From the NCBI GenBank assembly GCA_016858145.1, contig JAEHOE010000003.1, forward strand, positions 1 to 64,000: a stretch of DNA of 64,000 bases. Direction: 5' to 3'. The translations under genes were made by a program, and so were the position numbers. The notes beneath the pieces were generated by a model, which saw only the letters and a list, made by a program, of their open reading frames with translations, was not told where the DNA came from and ran no database searches. How positions within the stretch are numbered: position 1 is the stretch's first letter; each line of letters begins with the position of its first letter. Below are positions 33,231-45,200 of this stretch, one piece after another. Source of the DNA: Edaphochlamys debaryana (Eukaryota > Chlorophyta > Chlorophyceae > Chlamydomonadales).

Positions 33231-36200
33231 ATGGCGCCCGCGGGAGACCCACCCTCTGCCGACCGGACGGCCAAGCTAAACCCGACGGTGAAGCAATGGA
33301 AGCAGAAGCAGAAGCCGGAGCTGGCAAAGGTGAGCGCCGGCCTGGACGGGTCCGCCATGTTCCATGCCCCGACCCCGACAACCCCGCACGCATGGGCGGG
33401 CCTGGGAGCTTTACAGGCCTTGGGCTGGGGCTGAGGACGATGCAGCGCTGACACACGCGATGTAGGGGTGTGGATGGGTAGGGTACAGCGATGGGCGCCC
33501 CCGTGATGGGGGGAGGAAAGACAGCTGCCCGTTTTGGCGTTCCCACAAGAAGGGAGACGCTCTGGCCCACCGCCGTACTAAGGCGCGCCCTGCAGCAACC
33601 CTACCCATTTCCATCCCCACCCCAAAACCCATACCCCACCCGACCCAACCCCCACACGTCCACCGCCTGGGCTCCGCACGCCTCACCCCTCCCTTGCCCC
33701 CCTGCCCCACATGCACGCCTCGCCCCTTCTTTGCCCCCCCACCTCACCCCCAGGCCGTGGGCTCTGCGCTCCGCGGCACCGAGCTCCTCCGCGAGGAGGC
33801 GGCCCGGCTGCACCTGCTGCAGGGGGAGCCGGCGAGGGAGGAGTACGGTGAGGGGGCGGGGGTGCACGTGTGTTGAAGGCCGATGATCGGGTGAGGGCGC
33901 GTCCAGCGTAGGCGGGTATGGGTGGTATGGGTAGGCGGGGTTGCGGCCCACCAGGTGGCCGTTCAAGCTCTTGTCGGCCTCGGGCGGGGCGCGGCGTCAG
34001 CCCAGCGGACGCTCCTCCCGTCAACCCCTACCTCTCCTCCCCTCACCCGCCCTCCTCTCCTCCCCCACCCCTTCTCCTCTTCCCCTCCCCCAGCTGATGC
34101 GGTTCTCCAGCAGCGCAAGCGCCAGGGCAAGGAGGCGCGATACGCCGCAGCGGGCGGCACCATACCGCCCGTGCCCCCCGGCCCCGCCTCCGCCTCATCC
34201 CCGACCGCCGCCTCCTCCCCCGGGCCCCGGGCCCCCTTCTTCCCGCCACCCCCCAAGCTCACGTACGATGACCCCGCCCGCCCCGGCCCCGGCTCTCCCT
34301 CCTCGTCCTTCTCCGCGGCCCACGCGCCCGGCCGCCTGCCGCCCGCGCCCGGCGCCCTCGCCTCTCCCTCCGCCCCGCGAGGGCCTGGGCCCGGGCCCGG
34401 GCCTCTGGTGGACCCGGCGGGGGCCTCGGGCCCGGCCGCGGGCCGGCTGGGTGGTCCGGCGCTGCGGCTGCGGGCGGGTGTGGCGGGGGCGGTGCCGGCG
34501 GTGCCCCCCGAGAGGGACCTGGCGGCGGCCAGTCGGGGCCTGGTGGAGCGGGCGGCAGCGGACCTCAGCAACAAGGTGTGGTGGGACGGGGGGGTACTGC
34601 ACAAACGGACTCTCAATCCCGTTTTCCATGGCTCGCACGCATGGGCTGTCCTCCCTACCGGGACCTTCATCTTGTTCTTCACCTCCTTCATTACCTCGTT
34701 CTCCTTCCTCACTCCACCTCAACCCTTCCCCCACTTCGCCCGTATCCCCCCCCCAGTCCCTCCAGCCCGCCCAGATGGCCCTGGAGGTGCAGCGGCAGGG
34801 CCTGGAGCGGCAGGCGGCGCAGCTGGAGGCGCAGCAGGGTGGGCGGGGGGCTTGGAAGGGTTCGGGATGGCGGGGAGGTCGGCGAGGGCCGAGAGCAAGA
34901 AAGACGTGCAGCCCGTATGCCCTCGCCCGTTAAGCTCATTTAGCAGAGGGAGGGGACCTGACTAGGCATTCCGGGTACGGTACATACGGGATACGTTTAC
35001 GGCGTATGCACGTCAGTAATTACGCGGTAATTTGGGGCGCTGGGCGTATGTTCTTTCGGAAATTCCGTATGCGAAGTACGCCGGGTTTGACACGCACGCC
35101 GTACGGCAGCAACGCTTTTGCGCTGAAGTGGTGCTACAGAGCCAGCGTTTATCAAACATATACCTCTAGCACCTTATAGCAAGTGCCTGCTGCCCATAAC
35201 ACCGCTGCGATGGCCTACGATGAGCCGCCGATCCTCGAAATTGATGATGATCAAAAGCCAAAGCCCGCGGCAAAGCCAAAGACGGTGGTGATGCAGTCTT
35301 AAAAGGGGACTATGACACCTACGGCGGTCAGGGCACCTGACCAAGCCCTTCCCCCCGCCCTCCCCAGGTGCCAAGCTGCTTGGCGCCCGCAAGCGGCAGT
35401 CGCTGCGGGAGGCTCTGGCGGAGGACCAGCGGCTGGCGGCACTGCCCGCCAAACAGGTGGGGGGCAGGGGTGGGGCAGGGGGTGGGGGCAAGGGGTGGGG
35501 TAGGCAGCCGCCAGGCGGCGTGCTCTTCTTGGGTAGGCATGGGAGCGGGTGGCGGCCGCACATTTCTGTCAACACGGGCCTCAGAACTGCATGCCTCGTT
35601 TGCCGTTGACCCGTGAGGCCCGCTTGCCGAGGCCCAGCACCAGACCACCCCCTTTGGCGCCTCCCTTCCTGAGCTCGTGCCCCCAGCCCCCATGCCCAAA
35701 AAACCCCTCCCCCCCCTCCCCTCCTCCCCCTCCTCCCCCCCCTCCCAGGTGCTGGCCGAGCTGGTGGCTGCGGGCCGGGCGCAGGGGGGCGGGGGGGTGT
35801 CCCTGGAGCAGTTCGTGGCGGCCAAGGAGGCGCTGCAGCAGGTGGGGGCGGGGGGGGGGCGCGGGGAGGAAGGGCGGCGCGTGTGTGTATGGGCGTGTCC
35901 CCTAGGGATGTAGGGGGCAGGGGGGCAGGGGCGCGGCAAGGTTGCAGGGGCACGTTTGGACATGGAATGTGGTGAGCAGGTAAAAGGTGGTCCCATGCGC
36001 TGGCATTAGGATGTCCGTGTTGAGCAACGGTACGCCTCTGACCGTACCCCACGGACGTTGCCGTCTGTGTGCCTCCGCCGCCCCTCCCTGCCCTGCCTGC
36101 ACAGGCCGCCACGCCCTCCGCCTCCCCCGGCAAGCGCCGGCCCCAGCCCCACGCGCCCTCCGCCGCGTCTCCCGGGCGCGGGGGCCGGGCGGCGCAGCGG

Positions 36201-39200
36201 CGGGGCTCCCATGAGGGACCGGGGCGGGGCTCGGACGGAGATGGGGAGGAGGGGGAGGACGGCTGGGGGCGCGGCAGCGGCCCGGATGATGACTATGCGG
36301 ACGAGGAGGACGAGGAGGAGGAGGAGGGGATCGATGAGGATCCGGGCAGCAGCGAGGGCGAGGGCGAGGGTGGGGGAAGGGCCGGGCGCGGAGGTGGGCC
36401 CACGCCCACGGCTGCGGACCTGCTCAGCAAGCTCAGGTGGGCCCCAGTTCCGGGGGTTCCGGGGAATCGGGGCTCTGGAACCGGCAGGGCTTGGCATTGG
36501 GCGCGCTGCCTCCACGGTCCTTAGTTGGGGATAGGTGCCCAGGCCGGTTCCGGAGGATTCGGGGGGTTCAGGGGAAGTCGTTCCAGGGGTCGAGGGCGGT
36601 TGTCGGGATTCGGAAATGGCTGGGAACACGTAGCATTTCGGGTGGGCTTCTGGGGGAAACACATGGGGGCTCTAGAACTGGCAGGGCTTAGCATTGGGCG
36701 CGCGGCCCTTACGGTCCTTTGTTGGGGATGTTGGGCCTCCTCATGCCGGTTGCTGTCTCCAAACCGCTCCTGCAATCGCTGGGGCCCCATCAGGCCCCGC
36801 TGGGAGCGCGCCGAGGACGGACTGGACCTGCCTGGACCCGGGCCTTCCGGGGCCCACTCGGGCCCGAGCGGGCCCCGTGGCGGCCGCATCTGGTCGGCAC
36901 GGAACGGCGGGCGGCCGCGGGCGCCCCTGGAGCCGGAGGCATCAGGGGTGGCCCTCGAGGCCCAATCGGGCCCAGGTGGGGTCGCCTCGGGCCCAAGCGA
37001 GGCCCATCTGGCGGCGCTGGCAGGGGCCCTGCGGCAGGAGCTGCCGGCGCAGGAGGCCGCACTGAGCGAGCTTAGGACCAAGGTGGGAGTGAGAGGCGGA
37101 TCGCGGTTGGCGATGGAATGGGGAGGGGGCCTAGGCGCAGCTCGACGGAAGCCCCGGCCTCCTGGGTAGCTCCTTGCCTCCTTTCCGTCCCACACTTGCT
37201 CCGGGGCCCCGTTGTGTCCCCCTTGTTCAGACCTCTTCCCGTCCAATCTCTTCCCCTAGCATCGTATCCCGCCCTTACTACATTGTGCCCCCAGCGTGAC
37301 GTGACGGCCGCCCGGCTGCTGTGGGCTCAGCAGAAGCCGCAGCCCTGGGCCCCGCCCAGCGCCCAGGAGCAGGCGGAAGCGGAGGCGGCAGAGGCGGCGG
37401 ATGGGGACCCGGTGGCGCAGCGGGAGCGCAAGTGAGGAGGGAGAGGAGAGGGCGGTGCAGCCAGGACGACTGGAGGGGCACGAACTCGCGGGGGTGCTTG
37501 GTGACACGGGGAGTGGGACAGGGGCTCGCTGTGGCAAGAGGCGGACGATGAAAGAGGGAGGGAGGGGGCGCGGGTGCTGCGACACGACAAGTGTGGCCGG
37601 TCAGGCCGAGCCAGGACCCGGGTACTGCAGCGCCAGTCACACACACGCGAGCAACCACACGTCCTACTGCCTGACCAGACACACACACCTTCCCCTCCCT
37701 GCCCCGGCCCCGGCCCCGCAGGTTCCGTGAGATGCTGGCGGCCCAGCGGCGGCGCAACCCGGGGCGGGAGGTGGAGGAGAAGGTGGCGGGCACCCGCAAG
37801 ATGTGCGCCGAGCTCGTGAGCTGGGCGCGGAGGTGGTCGGGGTGGAGGGCGTCAGGCCGTAAAAGTGCGGAGGTCCGGCAGCTAGGCTGCAATGGTTACA
37901 GCAGGAACCGCCTCCAGAAGGGGGCCACCTAGGGAGCTAGTTCCGTAATCGGGACGCGGAGGTGGTTAGGGCTGTCTCTGTCTCAGCTCCTCCCCCTCTC
38001 GCTCCGCCCTCACCTCTTCATAGTGAGCTGCGCAAGCGGTCCTGTGGGCCGCAGAGGTTTGCTGGCCAACTGCTTACAACGCGACCCCTTCCTCCCAAGT
38101 GCCCCACCGCACCCCCACAACCCAACCCCACCTCACCCACCCCCAGGTCCACGACCTGCTGCCCGAGGTGATGGGCCGCATCGCACACCGCCCCTCCAAG
38201 GCCCAGGTGGGGAGCGGAAGTGGGGCTGGGGAGAGCGGAAGCATCCGGGCCCGTAGCCTTGACATCACCCCGCTCCCGGGACAGGTTAGAGCGGGGCCCC
38301 ATGGAACCCGTTCGTACGCAAGCGCCCGGAAGCATCCGCGCGCCCACCACCCATCCCCATCCCCACTCCCCCCACCCCCGTTTAGCAACAAACACTCCCC
38401 CCACCCCCCTCCCCCCACCCCCCTCCCCCCACCCCCATGTGTAGGTAGCCCAGGAGGTGGCGGCCTGGCGCGCCGCCCGCCCCGGGGACCTGCTGGCGGT
38501 CAGCCGGCACCTGGCGGAGGGGCTGCTGGGGGAGGTGGTGGACGAGCTGATCGCAGAGGTGGGGGGAAGGGAGGGGCGAGGGAGGGTGTGGAGAGGAGGG
38601 GGCGAAGGTGTATTTTGGGGGAATGGGCGGTTGGCCAGGCTTGCTACGAGGTGCCATGGGCGGCTGCCTTCCTTCGCCTGACCTCCTGCTGCCCGCCTAG
38701 GTGCTGGAGGGGTGACCAAGTTCTGCAGTGTGACAACCTGCTTCCTTACCGCACCCTACGTGACCTCTCCCCTCTCCCTCTCCCCCCCCCCCAGGCGTTC
38801 GACGAGATGCACCACCTAGTCAAGGTGAGGAGAGGAAGCCGGGCAGGGGGGAGGTGAAGGGTCATGTAGTGCAGTAAGAGGATGAGAGTGTGGCGAGAGA
38901 GACCGAAGGCAGCCTGGGCCTGATCACGGGCACACTGATGTTCGCCCCCTCGCCGTCCCCTGCCCTCCCCTCCCGTCCTTCGGGGCTGCTTGAGGGAACG
39001 GCTGGCAGCTGCCCTCGTGCATCCCCCTCCTCGCTGCTGGGGCCCACACTGGCTACCTGCACGCGCCCCCACACCTCGCCACCCTCCCCTCCCCACCCCA
39101 GGTGGCGGACTCGTTCGCGTTCGACCTCCTCGTGGAGGCCGTGGCCTTCAGGTTGGAGGGGCAGGGGCGGGCCGGGCGAGTGGGCGGGGGGGTCAGTGGC

Positions 39201-42200
39201 AAGCGAAAGGAAGCCGGTGTCAGCTCCCCCAGCCCATGCCTCCTCTCTCCCACCCCCACCCCCACCCGCCCCCAGTCAGCGCAAGTACCAGTTCGGCCCC
39301 GGAGCGGACAACGTGCGCAGTCGCCTGAGGGACGCGGCGGTGCGGCAGGAGGTAGGGACTGGGGGGGGGCTGTGGGGTGTGGGCTGTGGGGCGTGGGCGC
39401 GCGAGGGGGGGGGGGCTCGCGGTGAGAGTTGGCCGTGTGGTTTAGGGTGAGCGAGCGCCGGATGTTGACGCGGCGCGACTTCGCCCGTGCCCCTCCGCAT
39501 GTCTTGAGAGTTCAAACCGTTCGCCCCTCCCTCCCCCCTCCTCCCTACCTCTCCCAGGCCCAGCTTGCTCAGAGCGTGGCGTCCCGGCGTGCCGCGGCTC
39601 TGGCCCGCACCCTCAGCCGCAAGGCCAACCCACACATACAGGTGGGGGCCAAGAGGGGCGGCTTGCAGCGATCACAGCTCTGGGGTACCGCCAACCTGAC
39701 GCTTACCTGGCTCCCGCTGTTCCCCCCCTGATCACCGTCCTCCTGCCCTCGCCCTCTCCCCCCCCTCCCCCACCCAGGGTGGCAGCAGCGCCCAGGTGTT
39801 CGAGGACGACGAGGGGGAGGACCCCCACGCCCTGTACGGCCCCGCCAACCCCGTGCCGGGGCTGCCCAACCGCAGCATCAAGGTGGGCACCGCTGGGGGG
39901 AAGGGGGGCGGATGTACTGAGCAGCACTGGAGGAGGTTGCGGGGGCCGCTCCGTGTCCTTCCCCTGTCCCCTTAACCTGTCCCCTTCTTCACTACCTACT
40001 CCTTCCGTCCCCGCTGCCCCCCGCCGGTCTGCTCGCTTGCCTTCACTCATCCTCCCCTCAACCTCCCCTCCCCTCCTCACTTCACTCCCCCCCTTCCCCC
40101 CTTCCCCCCTCCCCCCCTGTCAGGCCGGCGCCCCCCCCGACGAGGACCTGGACGAGGAGGCCATCTACCTGCTGCACAGGGACTTCGACGACACGCACAT
40201 GCGGCGGTGGGGGATTAGTCATGGGGGCTGCACGTAGGCGGGGGGCTTAGTCATAGGGGAGGAGCAGGGCGCAGGGGCTCGGTCGTGGGGCCCCCAGGCC
40301 GTGCACGTACGCTGCGCCTCACAGGGGCCGGAGCTTCTTTCCTTCCTCAACCTCCCTTGCCCGCCCCTCTCTTCCCCTTCTCCTAGGGACGAGAAGCAGC
40401 TGTACGTGCAGGGGCTCAAGGTGTGAGGGCGGGGCAGGGGGGCAGGTGCAAGGGGGCCACTGAGAGGTGCAGGGGCTATCTCAAGGGCCCCCACTCGCCC
40501 ACACTGCTCATTGAAAGCACCGGCGCGCACATACCATGCCTAACATTCCATGCCATGCTTGACACGGCCCTATAAGGCCGGCCAACCACCGCGCCTGCGC
40601 TTTTCTCGGCCTTTGCACGAGCAGCCCTTAAAAGCTCCCCACGCCCCAGGCCATGCTGGAGGAGATGCGCGCCCGCCGCGCCTCCGCCCCCTACGGCCAC
40701 ACGCAGCAGCTGTCCGTCTACTGGCCGCCCTACGTGCGGGTCACAAGGGTGGGGCTGGGGCGGGGCGGGGTGGGGGCGGTGGTGGTGTGGTGCGGGGCAC
40801 CGGGTTGGGGCCGCCATGAATGGCGTTGGCGCCCCGCACTCGAGGACCCCGCCGTCGGCCCGTCGTGCTTCTGCACTCCTGTTCCCTCCCGCTACCCCCT
40901 CTTCTGTTACCCCCCCCTCCCCCGCTCCCCACCTTCTCTCCCATGCTCCGAAAATCCCCCCCAATCCATGCAAGGATTCCCTGGCGTCGGCGCGATCCCG
41001 CTCAGCAACAAACACCCCCCCTCCCCCACCCCCACAGGCCCACCGACTGGCCGCCCAGCGCGTGCGGCCCCCCCTGGCCGCCGGCCCCTCCGCCTGGCGC
41101 CGCATGGCCCTGCCGGCGGTGGGGCGGGCCCCGCACGCGCCCTGGCCCCGCCCCGACCACACAGCCGCGGCCGCCACGGAGCGGCTGTTCTGGGGGCAGG
41201 TGGGGTGGAGGGGGCCGGGGTGGGGGTTTAAAGGGAGCGGGACGAGGAGAGGGCAGGAGAGGGCAGGAGCCCTGGCCGTCTGCGGCCGGCACGTCCTAGT
41301 CGCCTCTGACGGTGGTGCAATGTTGCCGCCCCGGGCTCCCCCCCTGCCCCCCCCCTCCTTATCGTTTCCCGCTTGAAAAAATACCCCCTCCTCCCCCCAG
41401 GTTGCCCTCCGGCCCACCTACCTGACCAGCAAGAATGCGCCCATGGTCCAGGTGGGATTGGGTGGGATTGGGTGGGGGTTGAGGGGGGGTGCCATTCACG
41501 AGGCCCACGGCAGTGCGGGCCCCCGAGGACGCAGGCTCCCCACCACGCACCGCACCCACCATCACACTCCCCCCTCCCCCCCCCTCTTCCCCCCCCCCCC
41601 CCAGGTGTTCAAGGAGCTGGGCCCCATCACGGCCCTCTCCGCCTCCCCCTCGGGCGCCCTGCTGGCGGTGGGCACCGCCCCCGGGGCCATGCTGGTGTTC
41701 GACATGCGGGGGAGGCCGGCGGCGCCCTGGTTCCAGGTGGGGGGGCAGGAGGGAGGGGCGCGGGGGGGGGGGGGGGGGGAGAAGGGGGTGTCACTGTAGG
41801 GGCGGGTAGGCCGAGGTTGGAGCCCATGGGAGGGGCAGGTCGCTGGGAGGTTAGAGACATGGACCGAACCCACGGACCAACTCCCTCCCAACTCACAGAC
41901 CATCCCCCCTCCATCCCCCCTCCATCCCCTCCATCTCCCCCCCTCTCCCCCCCCCCAGGTCCTGGGCGACGGCACGGTCTACAGGCGGCCCTGGCTGCGC
42001 TTCCGCCGCCGCCGCCCGCGCAACCCCGCCCTGGTGGCCTTGGCCTGGTCGGCGGACGGCGCGCAGCTGGCCTCGCTGGACGCCTCCTCGGTGCTGCGCA
42101 TGTGGTGGATGCGGCCGGAGCAGGGTGGGGGGGGGGGGCATGGGGAACGGGGTGGAGGGAATCGGAGTATAGCAGAGCGAAGGGGGAGATAGAGCGGCAG

Positions 42201-45200
42201 CCAGCGAGCCCGATGCGTACCGAGGTCCAGAGCGAGAGGGTTCAGGGGCCCGGCGAGTTCCAGCAGCCGCTCCAGCGACGGGGGTTTAGGGGTTTGGAGG
42301 GAGGGGGCTTGTCGTACCACACAAGCATCGGCGCCGTACGCCGGCGTTTCGGTGGGCGTGTGGGACGCGGGACAGTAGGCCGCCATGCGCCACGGAGGCG
42401 GCCCTCGATCCCCCACCCTTCCTTTCCCCCTCCTCCCCTAGACGCTCTCCCGCTTATCAGATTCAAACACCCCCTCCTCCACACACACACGCCAGGCTCC
42501 CTGATCAAGGAGGACCCCCACCGCCAGCCGGTGGCCCCGGAGCTGGCTCTGTCGGTGGGGCCGCTCAACATGACGCTGTCAGGTGGGGGGAGGGGAGGGG
42601 GGGGCGAAAAGGCGGTCAGGGGGGGTGCAAGGGCGGGGGCGTAGTTCAGCAGGGCGAGGTGGGGGGAGAGGTGGGGTGTACGGGCGGGACGCAAGAGTAT
42701 TGGAATGGGGAAGGTAGGGGAAGGGGTCGAGTTCCTGGAGAGGGACCTGTGTTGCCTGGTGGCAGCAGCAGCCGTGGGGATTCAGGAAGGGCCACCCTGG
42801 ACCGTTTACAAAGGGTGGAGCTCCTAGCTGATCTGTGCGTGCTAGCTCCCTCCCCACCAGCCTTCCACCTCCCCACCCGAACCCCGGTCCCTCCTCGCCA
42901 CCCTAGGCAAGGGCCCGGTGCTGGAGACGCTGCTGGAGGAGGGGGCGTGGGGGGCCTTCGCGCCGGGGGGGGCCGCCCCGCCACCGCCCGCGGGGGGCGG
43001 CGCGGCTGCGGCCCAGGCGGCGGCCGCCAACGCAGCCGCCGCACAGGTGGGGGGCACTCATGTTGTCCAGTCGGCCTGCCTTGCCTTGGTCTTGCCCCTC
43101 GCGACCTCTCTCACCCTCTCATCCCACCCTCTCATCCCACCACTGACCATCCCCCAACCTACACTCAACTCCCGCCCCCAGGCCGCCGCCCTGTCCCGGC
43201 GCTGGTGCATCGCCTTCCACCCCGAGTTCAACATCGTGGGCGTGCAGCCCTCGCTGCTGGTGCCGCAGGTGTGTGTGGGGGGGGGGGTTGATCATTGACG
43301 AGTTAAAGTTTGGATAGCCCAAATGGTATGGCAGCAGCCAGCGAGCCCGATGCGCACCGAGGTCCAGAGCGAGAGGTCCGACGAGCTCCAGCAGCGCTCC
43401 AACGGTGGCGGGGGATGGAGGGGGGGAGAGGGGGGGGGGGGTTGCAGTGGGGAAGGACTTGCGGTGTCGGGCGATATGGGGGCTGGAGGCAGAGGTGTGG
43501 GGTCGTTGCGCGCACTGCCGGGTGCGCGGCCCACGTCTCAACCTTCTCCCCTCAACAACCCGACACAAACGCCCCAAATCCACCCACTGCCCCATCCTCT
43601 CCTCCCCCCCCCCCCAGCTGACGGGCGATGTGGTGCGGCTGACCTCGCTGGTGGGGTCCGCGCTGCTGCCCGCGCCCCTGCCCCGCACGCGGCAGCGGCC
43701 CCGGGCGCTGCTGAGTCAGCAGGTGGTGGACTACCTGCTGCCGCCGCAGGTGGGTTAAGGACGGGGGGTGGAGGGGGGTGGGAGGGCGTGTGTGTGTATG
43801 GCCGGGCGCTGCTGAGTCAGGTGGGGGGGCGCGGGGGGCCCGCAGAAGGCGCTGGTTTCTTGCATTGCCACGACTTGGCGGAAAGGACGGCAGGCGGAGG
43901 GGTCCCTCCCTCCCTCCCCGCGCCGCCCCTCCCTTCCTCACCGACCCACCCACCCACCCCGCCCCCCACGCGCAGATCCCCTCGGGCGACGTGCGCACCC
44001 AGGCGCTGTTCCGCGGCCACGACGCCCCCCTGGTGTTCGTGGGGGTGGCGGGGGACTGCGCCTCCGTCATTTCGGTGGACGCGGTGGGGGAGGTCAACCT
44101 GTGGCCGGTGCGTGGGGGTTGGGGAGGGGATTGGGGAGGGAGGGTAGAATGAATGCGGTTGTGTGCAATAGGCCAATCGGCTCCTCCAAGTGAAGACGCT
44201 ACACGCTAGGCCTTTGGTCAGTCGGCGTCGGCGCCCAAACCTCGCTCACGTCCACCCACACACCCCAACCCCGCCGGCCCCGCAGCTGTTTGAGGGCGCC
44301 CGCTCCGGCTTCGGCTGGTTCCGCCCCCGCACCTCCTGGCACCTGCCCCGCACGCTCCGCAGCTACCAGGCGCGGGGGCCGCTGCACCCCGTGTGGCCGC
44401 GGGTGCCCGTGGCAGCGCTCAAGGTGGGGGGAGGGGGGGGGAGGAGAGGCCAGGGGGGGGGGAGGGTGGGTCAGAGGCAAGACGGGGTGGGCCAATCACC
44501 AAGGTATCACAAAGAGATGAGAAGAGGAAGGGCTGCGGTTCGCACCTCTCCAGCTACTTACCCTCCCCTTCTTCCCTAGCAACACTCACCCGCTGCATCC
44601 CCCCTCCCCCTCCCCCCTCCCAGGGTGTCATGTACAACCCGCCTCCCCCCGCCGCCGTGGCCCACCTGACAGGGGCGGGGGGGGCCCAGGGGGGCGGCTT
44701 CTGGCGCTCCCTGTGGCCCCGGCGGGGCCCCCCCGACCTGGACCGGGACGGGGCGGCGGCGGAGGGGGTGGCGGCGGCGTTGAGCGGTCCCCCGGTCAGC
44801 TTCGCGGACCTGCTCGCGGACGCAGGTGGGGTGGGGGGGTGGGGCGGACAAGGGGCGGCGGGCGGGAGGTTGGGGTTGAGGGTGTCAGGCGGCAGGAGTG
44901 GGCAGACGGGGGCGTCTGGACCAGTGGTTGGGGTCTGCGGCAGTGCGGAATGACAATCGGGGGGGGGGGGGGGGCTCCAGTGCTCGTTCTGTGCCATTTG
45001 CTGGGACCAAGCAAGGCATGGGGGCTCGCGAGGCATAAGGGGTAGCACGGCAAGGGGCTAGCAGGGCATGGGGGCCTAGCAACGCAAAGGGGGTTTAGCA
45101 ACGCAAAGGGGGTTTAGCAACGCAAAGGGGGTTTAGCAACGCAAGGGGGTTTAGCAACGCAAGGGGGTTTAGCAACGCAAGGGGGTTTAGCAACGCAAGG

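Noticed and set aside
34195..34734. Minus-strand ORFs opposite WD40-gene exon 3
   Set aside because: Complement of a Pro/Ala-rich exon; no conserved motif and no splice support.
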